From Carboxylicivirga fragile (lineage in GTDB: Bacteria; Bacteroidota; Bacteroidia; Bacteroidales; Marinilabiliaceae): a stretch of 64,000 bases of DNA. The stretch lies in the NCBI GenBank assembly GCA_025499625.1, contig JAFMVD010000014.1:46138-110137 (forward strand). Reading direction: 5' to 3'. Within the stretch, counting starts at the first letter, position 1; every line of letters starts with the position of its first letter. This document shows positions 17,662-27,800 of this stretch, one piece after another. The translations under genes and the position numbers were made by a program. Below the pieces are notes generated by a model, which saw only the letters and a program-made list of their open reading frames with translations, was not told where the DNA came from and did no database searches.

Positions 17662-18531
17662 TTCTAATTCATGAGCAATCTTATACTTTTCACTCTGTTT
17701 AGCTTCTTTATTCTTAGCTAATGGAGTGAGAGTTTTTAAGTTTTGTTGCTTTGGTCGGGCTATTCGATGAATTAGCGCCGATATTAAAGGGTGTTTGTTT
17801 AAAGTATAAATTGTTTGATACAGAAAGCCTGGCACACAAACCACTCGTTTTCGCTTAAGTGATTTTAATGAATAGTTAACCACCTTTTCAGCAGGTATCC
17901 ACAGATAATCAGGAATTTGCTCAACAAACTTCACTTCCCGATTAATAGAGGCGTGAAACGAAGTAGGCGTAAATGCCGGGCATAAGGCCTGTACCTTAAT
18001 TCCTGAAGGTTTTAATTCAAGTTGTAAGGTTTGGGAAAAACTAACTACCGCTGCTTTAGTAGTGGTATACATAACGCTTCCTGGCAATTGCATAAATGCA
18101 GAAAATGATGCCACATTGATAATACTACCATTCTTCTCTTTTGCTAAAATAGGAATAGCTGCCCGGCAAAAACGAATAGTACTGCTTAAATGCACATTCA
18201 CCATCTGCATTTGTTCAGCCAAGGGCACTTGCAAGAAATAGCCACCAACACCAAATCCCGCATTATTTATTAGTAAAGAAAGTTGATTTAAACTTTTAAT
18301 ATAATTTTCAATTCTTGCTATATCATTCTCCAATGACAAATCAGCCACCACACATTCAGAATGCGTATGGTATTTAGCTAATAACGAATTAGCTAATTGC
18401 TTGAGTTGATTCTTACGACGTGAAACTAAAACCAAATCGTAGCCTTGTTCAGCAAGGCAAAATGCAAAAGCCTTTCCAATACCACTGGTAGGTCCTGTAA
18501 TGAGGGCAATGCCCTTTTTTGTTCTATTCAT
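17647..18531 (-). CDS. SDR family oxidoreductase
   Basis: This 294-residue classical short-chain dehydrogenase has the cofactor loop TGPTSGIGKAFA, the NNAGFG motif and a catalytic Ser/Tyr/Lys set (NVASFSAF, YTTTKAAV). Lengths near 260-290 with a basic C-terminal tail occur in the YqjQ/DltE-like group. Its substrate is not predictable. It lies 120 bp after nagX on the same strand and could be the last gene of the salvage operon, but the gap is much larger than the others in that operon. The 3' end overlaps rlmD. Confidence 0.85.
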   Translation of the reverse strand: MNRTKKGIALITGPTSGIGKAFAFCLAEQGYDLVLVSRRKNQLKQLANSLLAKYHTHSECVVADLSLENDIARIENYIKSLNQLSLLINNAGFGVGGYFLQVPLAEQMQMVNVHLSSTIRFCRAAIPILAKEKNGSIINVASFSAFMQLPGSVMYTTTKAAVVSFSQTLQLELKPSGIKVQALCPAFTPTSFHASINREVKFVEQIPDYLWIPAEKVVNYSLKSLKRKRVVCVPGFLYQTIYTLNKHPLISALIHRIARPKQQNLKTLTPLAKNKEAKQSEKYKIAHELELSSF

Positions 18532-18651
18532 GAGTAGGTAGGTTGTGTGTATCTTTCAAAACGTAATGAAGCCATAAAAAATTGCTTCATCACTCTAAAA
18601 GACAAGATACTTAGCCAGAGGTTGCATATCGTGGAAGGAAATACTTTAAAA

Positions 18652-19761
18652 TTATACCTTGATAAAGATTTTTCGCTGATACATGAGCCACGCAATGAAC
18701 CAAAAAATAAAAACATGTAATAAAGCAAATACTAATGAACCATTATATGACCCAAACAAGGGTGCCATAATATATTCGTATAAAGCATTATAGCCATTGA
18801 TTTTTATTCCGTCCTCATTAGTAAATGAAATCAGTTTTGACAGCACCCTAACCCAAATGGCAGAAATAAAAAATATGAATAAGGGATTCACACCAAAAAC
18901 GGAAAAGAACTTCGCCCATGTTTTATAACCCTTAATGTCAATTAGAAAGATTAAAATACTAAGACACACAACAGCTAAGCCTCCCGTATACATCACATAA
19001 GAACTTGTCCAAAGTGCTTTATTTAGTGGTAAAATTAATCCCCATACCCATCCAACAATTGCTAGAGAAGTACCAATTAGTAGAAGCTTAAAGGGTAACT
19101 TCTTTCTCTTAGTTTTAACAATTACATAACCAATCACGTATCCAATTAATACACTAACCAAAGCGCCTATCGAACTCATCAAACCCTCGGGCTCGAAAGG
19201 AATACCAAAGCCTAGATACATGTGCTTTTCACCAAGGATTAGTAAATCAATAAAACCAACCACATTTTGCTCAAGACTATAAGGAGCATCACCACCGAAG
19301 ACATATAAGATGAGCCAATAAGTAATAAGAAGAGCTAATGAAATAATTTGTATGACTCTAATACGAAAGGAAAGCACAATAAGTGAAGCTATGAAATAAA
19401 CAATGGCTATACGTTGCAATACGCCTAGCAATCGAACATTGCTAAAATCAGCTTGCCACTGAGGGAACGTACGTAAAAACAATCCCAACACAAATATTAT
19501 CAATGCTCTTTTTCCTATTTTAAGAAAGACATGTTTATTTAATTCATAAGCATTCTTAGAAAAGGAGAAAAACATCGAAACCCCCATCACAAATAAGAAA
19601 AATGGAAAAACAAGATCGGTAGGTGTACAACCGTGCCATGAAGCATGTCGCAAAGGAGAATACACGTAAGACCAACTACCAGGCGTATTTACCAATATCA
19701 TACCAGCAATAGTAATTCCTCGGAGTACATCAAGAGCTAAATATCGTTTATTCCCAGTCAT
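18652..19761 (-). CDS. nagX: NagX/HGSNAT-like membrane acyltransferase (DUF5009 type)
   Basis: This 369-residue inner-membrane protein has about ten hydrophobic segments. It begins with the family motif LALDVLRGITIAGMILVN, followed by ASWHGCTPTDLVFPFFLF, which contains the conserved histidine of heparan-alpha-glucosaminide N-acetyltransferase-like proteins. NagX homologues occur in aminosugar and peptidoglycan-salvage loci. They are thought to transfer acyl groups to aminosugars across the membrane, though the function is not firmly established. It follows ampG by 21 bp and shares its transcript, which supports a role in muropeptide or GlcNAc handling. Confidence 0.82.
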   Translation of the reverse strand: MTGNKRYLALDVLRGITIAGMILVNTPGSWSYVYSPLRHASWHGCTPTDLVFPFFLFVMGVSMFFSFSKNAYELNKHVFLKIGKRALIIFVLGLFLRTFPQWQADFSNVRLLGVLQRIAIVYFIASLIVLSFRIRVIQIISLALLITYWLILYVFGGDAPYSLEQNVVGFIDLLILGEKHMYLGFGIPFEPEGLMSSIGALVSVLIGYVIGYVIVKTKRKKLPFKLLLIGTSLAIVGWVWGLILPLNKALWTSSYVMYTGGLAVVCLSILIFLIDIKGYKTWAKFFSVFGVNPLFIFFISAIWVRVLSKLISFTNEDGIKINGYNALYEYIMAPLFGSYNGSLVFALLHVFIFWFIAWLMYQRKIFIKV

Positions 19762-19782
19762 AGTACAGTTTAGAATTAAAGG

Positions 19783-21084
19783 TTAAATATTCTGTTTTTT
19801 AATCCCAAACGTTGGATCCACCTTAATAAGTTTAACCATTATGAAACTTGGAATTGTACAAATGACCACCCAAACAAAGAAGTTCTGATACCCGATCAAC
19901 TCTTGAATATAACCTGATACCATTCCCGGCAACATCATGCCCAAAGCCATTAAGCCAGTACAGAATGCAAAATGAGCCGTTTTATGCTCACCCTCAGAAA
20001 TATAAATTTGATAGAGCATATAAGCCGTAAAACCAAAACCGTAACCGAATTGCTCAACTGCAACCGATGCACAAACCAATAAAAAAGAATCGGGCAATAC
20101 ATAGGATAAATAAACGTATACTAAATTTGGAAGGTTGATGGCAATCACCATTGGCCACAACCAATATTTCAGACCTCTTCTTGAAGCCACATAACCCCCT
20201 AATACACCTCCAATGGTCAAAAAAATGACTCCAATCGTTCCGTATACAATGCCCACATCACTCGTGGACAAACCTAATCCCCCAACCTCTTGTCCATCCA
20301 ATAAAAATGGAGAGGCCATTTTCACCAACTGAGATTCTCCCAGGCGATAAAAGAGCAACATACCAAGTATCACCCATATATTTTTCTTATTGAAAAAAGT
20401 AACGATGGTATCGCCAAAATCAGACATGATCTCAGCGAAACCTTTGACGGCTTTATCCTTATCTCCTTCGGGATATGGTAAGGCATATTTGTGATACAAG
20501 CTGAAAACGAGAAATAATGCTGTTAAAACCAAGAAAGTAAGTGACCAAGCCATAGGAATGCTTGGCTCATCTTTGCCAAACAAAGTTACTTCCTCCAATT
20601 TACCCGCAAGAAAAACCAAACCTCCTTGCCCTGCAATCATAGCAAGACGGTAAAATGTGCTACGAATACCAATAAAATAAGCCTGTTTACTTTCGTCCAT
20701 ACCAAACATATAAAAGCCATCGGCAGCTATATCATGCGTAGCAGAACTGAATGCCAACAACCAGAAGCAAGCCAATGTGGACTGAAAAAATAAAGTGGTT
20801 GGAACTGTGAAGGCTACACCCGCTAAACCAGCTCCAATAAGTAATTGCATGGTCACAATCCACCAACGTTTACTTTTTAAAATATCGACAATAGGACTCC
20901 AGAATGGTTTAATTACCCAAGGCAAATATAACCACGAGGTATACAAAGCAATATCAGTATTTGAAATATCCAGACGTTTATACATGATAACCGCCAATGT
21001 CATTACCACCACATACGGCAATCCTTCAGCAAAATAAAGGGATGGCACCCAAGCCCATGGCGATTTTATCTTTTGTTTATTCAT
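19783..21084 (-). CDS. ampG: AmpG-like MFS muropeptide permease
   Basis: This 433-residue major facilitator with about twelve membrane spans resembles AmpG, which imports GlcNAc-anhydroMurNAc (peptides) from the periplasm. Family features are SLYFAEGLPYVVVMTLAVIMYK at the N-terminus, LPWVIKPFWSPIVD in the first loop and DIAADGFYM near residue 125. It sits between the SpoIID-like gene (13 bp) and nagX (21 bp), and MurK/MurQ genes lie on the other arm. The neighbourhood is the best support for a muropeptide or amino-sugar substrate; free MurNAc is an alternative. Confidence 0.85.
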   Translation of the reverse strand: MNKQKIKSPWAWVPSLYFAEGLPYVVVMTLAVIMYKRLDISNTDIALYTSWLYLPWVIKPFWSPIVDILKSKRWWIVTMQLLIGAGLAGVAFTVPTTLFFQSTLACFWLLAFSSATHDIAADGFYMFGMDESKQAYFIGIRSTFYRLAMIAGQGGLVFLAGKLEEVTLFGKDEPSIPMAWSLTFLVLTALFLVFSLYHKYALPYPEGDKDKAVKGFAEIMSDFGDTIVTFFNKKNIWVILGMLLFYRLGESQLVKMASPFLLDGQEVGGLGLSTSDVGIVYGTIGVIFLTIGGVLGGYVASRRGLKYWLWPMVIAINLPNLVYVYLSYVLPDSFLLVCASVAVEQFGYGFGFTAYMLYQIYISEGEHKTAHFAFCTGLMALGMMLPGMVSGYIQELIGYQNFFVWVVICTIPSFIMVKLIKVDPTFGIKKQNI

Positions 21085-21097
21085 AACCTCCTATTCA

Positions 21098-22435
21098 TCA
21101 GTAACGTTTATTGAGTGTAGCGCCTCTAAAATAATGATTTAATATAGCTTTGTAATCATATCCCTTGGCTCCCATCACTGCAGCTCCTATCTGACAAAGT
21201 CCTACACCATGCCCCCAGCCTGCACCTAGCAAATTAAAATATAATTGACCGTCTTTCTCTTCTTTCTCAATTACAAAGGCAGAACTATAAAGGTGTGAAG
21301 TTGACAAGGTTTTTCTTATTTCCAGTTCTTTCCCTATCACCATGGCTCGTTTATCACCTATTACCTTTAGCTTTATTAAACGACCAGAATCACCACGCTC
21401 GACGGGCACCAAATCTGATATTAAACCAAAGTCGATTCCACTACGCTCTCGTACCAATTGGCTTAATTCATCTTGTGAATAGGTCTGTTTCCATCTATAA
21501 AAATCATTGGTCTCCTGGTCGTAATCATTTAATACCTGACTCAATACGCTTTTATCGCTGGTATTACAAAACGCATCTGGCTGACCAGTTATCCAAAACT
21601 GAGCAGCATCTTCCTTGACAAGGTCAAGGCTATAATCGCTAAGCTCAGTGTCAGAATCCAAAAATGATTGTAAATACGGATGATTAACTGGCTCCCACAC
21701 TTTTTCGAATACCTCAACCTTTCCTCCACAACATTTTGAGAAACGCGCATCGCATATATCACCATCATACACCAACACCTCCCCTCTAGTAGCACCAATT
21801 GCTTGCTCCACATGTTTTGTACTACTGCGGGTTATACCTTGATAGCGCTGACAATGATCATCGGCACACACATCAAAATTAGCGTGATCTTCCCGATCAT
21901 ACCATTTTATGTGTTCATGTTCATCTTGCTGCATTGAAACATAGGACTCGCTCTTTTCTTCAATTTCTTTATTCTTTTGAATTTGAGCCAGTAACCAACT
22001 GCGTGAAATTACAGCATGCGCCTTTAATAATTCCAATGAAGATGTTGCACTCATTTCTGATGAAATAACGCTCAACAAGTAATCTTCTAGTGGGAGAATA
22101 TTTATAGCACTGATTTTTTTATCTTCGATCAACAACTTTAAACTGCCTTTAAAAGTCTGATCCTCTTTTCTCTCCCAATGAAAATTGATACCAATAGTCA
22201 CCCCATGTAATGTGAATGTACCTTCCGCCTTATTTAATGGTTTAAGTTCTGTGCCTGAATTTATGCTATGCTCACCACTTCCATTTTTGAGTAACAAGCC
22301 ATTTCCCTTCATTTGAACAATGCAACGACCATTCAATATGCTTCCTGAAGGCAAAGTATATTCTTCGTTTAATGAAAATTCTATTGCCTTTTCAAACTGA
22401 ATGCCTATTTGTATATATGGTGATTGAACCATCAT
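21098..22435 (-). CDS. SpoIID/LytB-domain protein without signal peptide
   Basis: SpoIID proteins are lytic transglycosylases that cleave peptide-free glycan strands. This 445-residue version has the catalytic glutamate E127 in VISSEMSATSSLELLKAHAV (family: SEMPxxWxxEALKAQAV). It has a Cys/His cluster, DVCADDHCQ and FSKCCGG, matching the zinc-binding insert of clostridial SpoIID. The C-terminal GWGHGVGLCQIGA motif is intact. Residues 1-110 form an extra beta-rich domain. The N-terminus (MMVQSPYIQIGIQFEKA) has no signal peptide or membrane anchor, so the protein is predicted cytoplasmic, unlike Bacillus SpoIID. It is 7 bp from the DUF4922 gene and 13 bp from ampG. Confidence 0.87.
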   Translation of the reverse strand: MMVQSPYIQIGIQFEKAIEFSLNEEYTLPSGSILNGRCIVQMKGNGLLLKNGSGEHSINSGTELKPLNKAEGTFTLHGVTIGINFHWERKEDQTFKGSLKLLIEDKKISAINILPLEDYLLSVISSEMSATSSLELLKAHAVISRSWLLAQIQKNKEIEEKSESYVSMQQDEHEHIKWYDREDHANFDVCADDHCQRYQGITRSSTKHVEQAIGATRGEVLVYDGDICDARFSKCCGGKVEVFEKVWEPVNHPYLQSFLDSDTELSDYSLDLVKEDAAQFWITGQPDAFCNTSDKSVLSQVLNDYDQETNDFYRWKQTYSQDELSQLVRERSGIDFGLISDLVPVERGDSGRLIKLKVIGDKRAMVIGKELEIRKTLSTSHLYSSAFVIEKEEKDGQLYFNLLGAGWGHGVGLCQIGAAVMGAKGYDYKAILNHYFRGATLNKRY

Positions 22436-22442
22436 GATTAAG

Positions 22443-23390
22443 TTAAATTACATTTGAAACTTCGCTTATTATTTGAGCACACTCTTTCTCACTCAGGCAA
22501 ACTTCGTTTAAAATACTTTCTATTTCCAGATCAGTAATTTTATCAAAATCTTCCTTACGCGGCATAATAAAAACACCACCCATATCAACAGATGCTGGAC
22601 TAATAAGCAACTGCTCATTTCCTTCCTTGAAATAGCAACTTGGGCGATGTTTCATACGCGGAAATATATGAACCACCCATTTCTCTCCTTTGGAATAAGC
22701 CAAAATATTTAACATCGGCTCCAAGGCTTCGGAACTTCGCTTAAGCAAGCTATCATAAATTAAATCGAAAACCTTTTGAAGCGCACTCTCAGAACTTGAT
22801 TCCAAACTGATTAGTCCTCTGTTATAAGCCTCCCAATTATAAATATTAACGCCTTCAACATCTTTCTGCAAATGTGTAAATTCTTTATTCTCAAAATCCA
22901 CTTCAAGGGGCAACAAACCTTTATTTCCTGCTTGAAAATGAAAATGGTCGGGTGCTGAAGCGCCACATTTAGGACCATTATAGAAAATGGTATAATCTGG
23001 CAGGGACTTTGCCAAGGAAAGCATCGAAGAGAAATAAGGCTTAATCTCTTGATTGGAGTGCTTGTTTAAAGGAACGGTAAGGTGCTTTTGAAAAATCGGA
23101 AAAGGATTGACCAATATGGTGTAGTCTTCTAAAAATCCTACCCCGCTTTGCTCCTTAGGTCTATTCTCACTACATAAAAAACAAGCTCGCTCCGCAATTG
23201 ACTTTACATCTACCTTAGCAGCTGAAGACCGAATACGCTCAGGATTGAACTGCACCTTAATTTCAGCTCCTCCCGACAAGTGAACCATTTTAGTCTGAAT
23301 TTTATTTAACCCAGAATAGTTGGTAGCAGCAAGTGGCCAATTTTGCAATTGCTCTAAAAATAAGTTTTCTACTTGTTCTTGGAGTTTCAT
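22443..23390 (-). CDS. DUF4922 HIT/GalT-like nucleotide-sugar phosphorylase or transferase
   Basis: This 315-residue cytoplasmic protein belongs to DUF4922. It has a GalT/Ap4A-phosphorylase-like pair of motifs: ACFLCSENRP (CxxC, residues 70-73) and the histidine triad DHFHFQAG (H149, H151). Such proteins transfer or phosphorolyse nucleoside mono- or diphosphate groups. The substrate is unknown. Genes packed tightly around it (GT 21 bp upstream, SpoIID 7 bp downstream) suggest it supplies or recycles a nucleotide sugar for the glycosyltransferase, or breaks down a nucleotide-linked product of muropeptide salvage. Both options are inference. Confidence 0.75.
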   Translation of the reverse strand: MKLQEQVENLFLEQLQNWPLAATNYSGLNKIQTKMVHLSGGAEIKVQFNPERIRSSAAKVDVKSIAERACFLCSENRPKEQSGVGFLEDYTILVNPFPIFQKHLTVPLNKHSNQEIKPYFSSMLSLAKSLPDYTIFYNGPKCGASAPDHFHFQAGNKGLLPLEVDFENKEFTHLQKDVEGVNIYNWEAYNRGLISLESSSESALQKVFDLIYDSLLKRSSEALEPMLNILAYSKGEKWVVHIFPRMKHRPSCYFKEGNEQLLISPASVDMGGVFIMPRKEDFDKITDLEIESILNEVCLSEKECAQIISEVSNVI

Positions 23391-23411
23391 TATTAATAAA
23401 TTTCGAATTGA

Positions 23412-24887
23412 TTATACCAATTGGCCAGCTGACACATATTGGATTCTCGCCTTTAACTCAATGGTTCGAATTTTATCCTTATAGAAATTATGCGCATTCA
23501 TCTTAAGCACATCCAACGAAGCATCAGAGTTATCGTCCCAACGACGACACAAATAAAGTGGGTCATAGATGCGACCAATTTGGTAATGACGACTTATATT
23601 CAATCCCAATGCATAATCTTCGCCATAACTAGTATTGGGCACTTTAACATCTCGCAACACCGGCGTGTAGAAAGCTCGTGGTGCACCAAGGCCATTTATA
23701 CGTAAGGCATTATTCCTTCCATTATCTGGCGTCCATTCGCGATGATCAATTAATCCTGGTGGAATTTCTTCCAGTTTAAAATTAACCATCTGATAACTTC
23801 CAACTACCATTGCACAGTTCTGCCCATAAAAGGCGCTTACTACTTTTTCTATAACTTGATCATCTATATACAGGTCATCACTATCCAACTGAATGGCAAA
23901 TTTACCGCAACGTTCATCGGCCACCGCGTAATTCCAGCATCCACCAATGCCCAAATCATTGCTATCGGGAACAATGTGAATCAATCGTTCGTCAGATGCA
24001 AACGAGCGAATTATTTCAGGGGTACGATCAGTGGAGTGATTATCAACAACAATCAAGTTAAAAGCAAACTTCGTTTTTTGTTTTAACACTGATTCAATGG
24101 CATCGGCAATTGTTTTTTCGCGATTGCGCACAGGTATGATCACAGAAGCCTCTACTGGAAAATTAGATACATCGAACTGAATAGCCTTAAATTTTGGTTC
24201 CAAATAAGCACCAATTATTTTGAGGTGTGCGGTGCAAGCCTTTTCCATTTCAATTTGACGAGATCGGTTTTGAGGATCAACGTAGTCAAATATTTTCTCA
24301 CCTGACTTTCGTGTGTCTAATTCCAACTCGGTATACAATAATTCAGGTAAATGAATCAGTTCTTTTTTTTGTGACACACGTAATCGCAAATCGTATAATC
24401 CTGCAAAGGTAAAGTCCTCAGACATTGCTATGACAGCATCTTTCAAATCATTAGCATTGAAAAGCATTAAAGATCCAAAATTAAAATCATCGCGCAAACT
24501 GCCTTCCTGATAATCGATTAGTGGGTGCGCCTTCAAAGCACCTTCCTTTTGTTCGTAGTAGTCGGCGTAAACCATACCAGCATTGCAATCCTCACAGGTG
24601 CGCACCATGCGTTCCAAGGCATATTGCCCAAGATTTAAAGCAACATCTTTAGTATAAATAAATACATATGGCGAATCTATTTCCTTAATTAAATGCTTCC
24701 ATGTTTGGCTTGCTTCAATAGAAGCATTGCTTACAATAACACGAGCGTCACTTAACTCAACTTCTTCTTTAGCTACAACTATTACATCAACTTCTTTCAG
24801 CTCTGCTTTAAAAGATTTAATACTAAGTTCTAGTTCTTCCAGCGCAGCCATTGGCAAAACACATGTTATTTTCTTACTCATCTTCAT
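23412..24887 (-). CDS. Tandem GT-A fold (family 2-like) glycosyltransferase
   Basis: This is a glycosyltransferase of about 491 residues. The C-terminal half is a clear GT2 domain (ASVIIPVRNREKTIADAIES, VVDNHSTDRTPEI, and LDSDD as the DxD metal/nucleotide site). The N-terminal 230 residues look like a second, degenerate GT-A domain (GMVYADYY, LRLRVSQ). No signal or membrane segment is visible, so it acts in the cytoplasm. Several ATGs are possible (24902, 24890, 24887, 24881). All overlap the end of the amidase gene, implying translational coupling. The donor and acceptor are unknown; context suggests an amino-sugar or muropeptide acceptor. Confidence 0.78.
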   Translation of the reverse strand: MKMSKKITCVLPMAALEELELSIKSFKAELKEVDVIVVAKEEVELSDARVIVSNASIEASQTWKHLIKEIDSPYVFIYTKDVALNLGQYALERMVRTCEDCNAGMVYADYYEQKEGALKAHPLIDYQEGSLRDDFNFGSLMLFNANDLKDAVIAMSEDFTFAGLYDLRLRVSQKKELIHLPELLYTELELDTRKSGEKIFDYVDPQNRSRQIEMEKACTAHLKIIGAYLEPKFKAIQFDVSNFPVEASVIIPVRNREKTIADAIESVLKQKTKFAFNLIVVDNHSTDRTPEIIRSFASDERLIHIVPDSNDLGIGGCWNYAVADERCGKFAIQLDSDDLYIDDQVIEKVVSAFYGQNCAMVVGSYQMVNFKLEEIPPGLIDHREWTPDNGRNNALRINGLGAPRAFYTPVLRDVKVPNTSYGEDYALGLNISRHYQIGRIYDPLYLCRRWDDNSDASLDVLKMNAHNFYKDKIRTIELKARIQYVSAGQLV

Positions 24888-27800
24888 CATTATTTCGTCC
24901 AACTTCTAAGTTATAGTCTTCATTCAATAAACAAGCCACAATCTGCCTCATTAATTCACGGCGTTGCTTTACATCAATAATGGTTTCGAAAGGAAAACCT
25001 AGCGTTAAGCTACAATGCTTCCCTTTATATAAAACACCAGCACTACTGTTATTCTCTCCATATCGAAAAGCCGTAATCCCTCCTTCAACAGGCTCAATAG
25101 CATCAGGCGCCTCTACTTTGTAAATATTAGGATTGTAGTGTGTATTAAATTTAAATTCCGTTTGAAAATCACCTTTGGCATAATCTGTTGAATATACTCC
25201 ACCAGTTCTAACCGCATGATTTGTTCGCCATTTAAAATGCAAATAATCGGCTGTAAATTGGATAGCTACGGAATCCATATTTTCAACCATATCGCTTCCA
25301 ACATGAGCACCACTCATTATCAATGGAATTCTATTTTCGCAAGCATGCTTGAGTTTACTCATGAATTCTGGTGTATAAATCTTAAAACCCACCTTATCCT
25401 CATCCTTATACCCCTGAGTCGTTTTCTCCTCCCCCAATACAATATCAATCGCTTTATAAACACTTAAGGTAGTCTTCGTTTGATTAAACACTTCATCACT
25501 CATGGAAACAAACGAATACCCCGCTGCCATAAGAGCATCACCATGAATTGCAGTAAAATCGAAAGTATTTCCGGGTATAATTTTGCCTTCCTGATCGCCA
25601 TAACTTGCTCCCCAACCCGGACTGTCATCGTCTAACCATGGCGAATTTCGATCAAAGTCATATTGTTGACCTGTAAAGCCAAAATTAAACTTATCAGCAA
25701 CACCTTCATCCTTCCAAGAAGCAAGGCCTGCCATTTCTTTTGCATCAATTTTAGCTGGTCCAGCAACTCGATCAAAGGCATTAACAACCAAAACAAATTC
25801 GTCAACTTTCTCGCCGATTCCCATGGATAAAATCTCACTTGGAAAACTTTCACCTCCATCATTTAAAGCAGACACTTTAAAACTTACTATTTCTCCTTGC
25901 TCAGGCTGAGAAAAACGATAAAAACTATCGCTTACAACAGTTCCATTATCAAAACCATTATTACCTATGCGTTTATAAACCTTATACCTGGTCGCTCTTG
26001 CTGATGGTTCCAAACTATCAACGACTGCGTGCCAACTTAATACAAATTCATTTTCATGCTTTTCAATGGCCATATGATCAACAGGTAGCGGTTGGACTAC
26101 ATACGAACGAGCTTCCTGAAACGCTTGAAATTTCAATATGCCTTTATAAATGGAACGGCTTACGGCAAATCGAAAACGAGGATCGAGTCCATAACGCATA
26201 TCAGCCAAATTTTGATGCGACAATAGTTCTAGCAGCATGGTTGGTACATCTGGACGCCAAGCCTCGGAATACTGTTTATCCCACATGGCACGGCGCGTCC
26301 AATTCTCATTAAATAAATGCCTTATATCATTCACAATTTCACTTTGAACAACATCACATAAATCGCGATTGGCTAATTTCGATTGACCGTTTGAAAACAC
26401 CCCACCATCACGAACGGAACTATAAATCCCCAAAGTGCCAATTATAGAATCGTTGGGAGTAACTCCTGCATCGGTATGAAAAGCAAATGCTAAATCAATT
26501 GGAATGTTGAGCCCATCTTTTAAATAGTTCACCCATTCCCCTCGCGATTGATAATCATCATTATAATCGTTTTTTTCTTCATTTAGGCTGTATACCAAAC
26601 TATCAGGCATGCCTGCATATTGCATCCAATAACGGGCAGCCTCCATATACCTCGGTCGTTTTGATGTCTTCCAGGAATAATCATCGGGGCTCACCTCAAT
26701 ATCATTGGAAACAGCATTTGTTCCTGCGAGCGACCATTCGTTGGCCTTTAGTTTATCCGAAGGTCTGCGAGCTACATTACCCATACCTCCACCAAAACGA
26801 ATTGCATCAAGCGAAACCTGATCCATACCAAACACCTCAACACTACCTTGTAAGGAATCTATTCCTTTATTAAAACTGTAAGTTCCAAGATAAACCCATG
26901 TTCCGCCGCCCATGGTTTGATCAACAATATAAGAAGTACTTCCCCCCGTATGATTAACCTTGTATTCGACTGCATCGCTATTTTCTTCGCTTTGATGATA
27001 AGAGACATAAACGGCATATTCACCACTAACAGGGAATTCTGGCAAATAACTTGCAACTATCTGTTCTTCATCGAGCCTAAGCGTTTGTGAATTGCCTATC
27101 TTAAAAGGATTATCACCAGAGAATAAAGTATCTCGCCAAGCAAATCCTTCTTTTGGTATCGGCTCATTATTCGAATGCAAATAAAATTCAGAATTACCTG
27201 TACATCCATCGTTATCAACGATAACTTCGTGCTTTTGAAAATCACGTTCGCGCGGCAGAAACACATTGGCACCAGCATTTTCAAGCATTGGCACCAGGTA
27301 GGGCAGCACATAAGTCATTGGGAAGATATCTTCAACTGTTCCATACAAACGTGCGCGTTGCCATTCCCATCGATCCAATTTCGATTCGTAATACCAACCA
27401 TGACTGTGCCACAAGGCAAGATGATTTGAACTTAAACCTTTGGAATATTTGTTGTCATCAACACGCTGTACCAAATTACCTGCTTTTACCTTAGGTGGTA
27501 AGGTACGTTTTCCGCATATAGCTAATGAATCCCTGTAAATATTTGGAACCAATTCGGAATACTCATAAGCTCCGGTATAGACATTAAGCGTATAATCTTT
27601 AAATTTCTTCCGAAGTTTAGTTTTTAATGATGCGCTTAAAACGTCAATTGATGTTTCACGAACGGGCATATAAGCTAAATTTTCGGAGAAATAAACATCA
27701 ATCTCTTTTATACTCTCCTCTACTTTTATTGAATCAATACTAACCTTGCCAAGGTGTTCCCACTCATAAAAAACATTCTGCCAATTCTCAAGCCTCTTAT

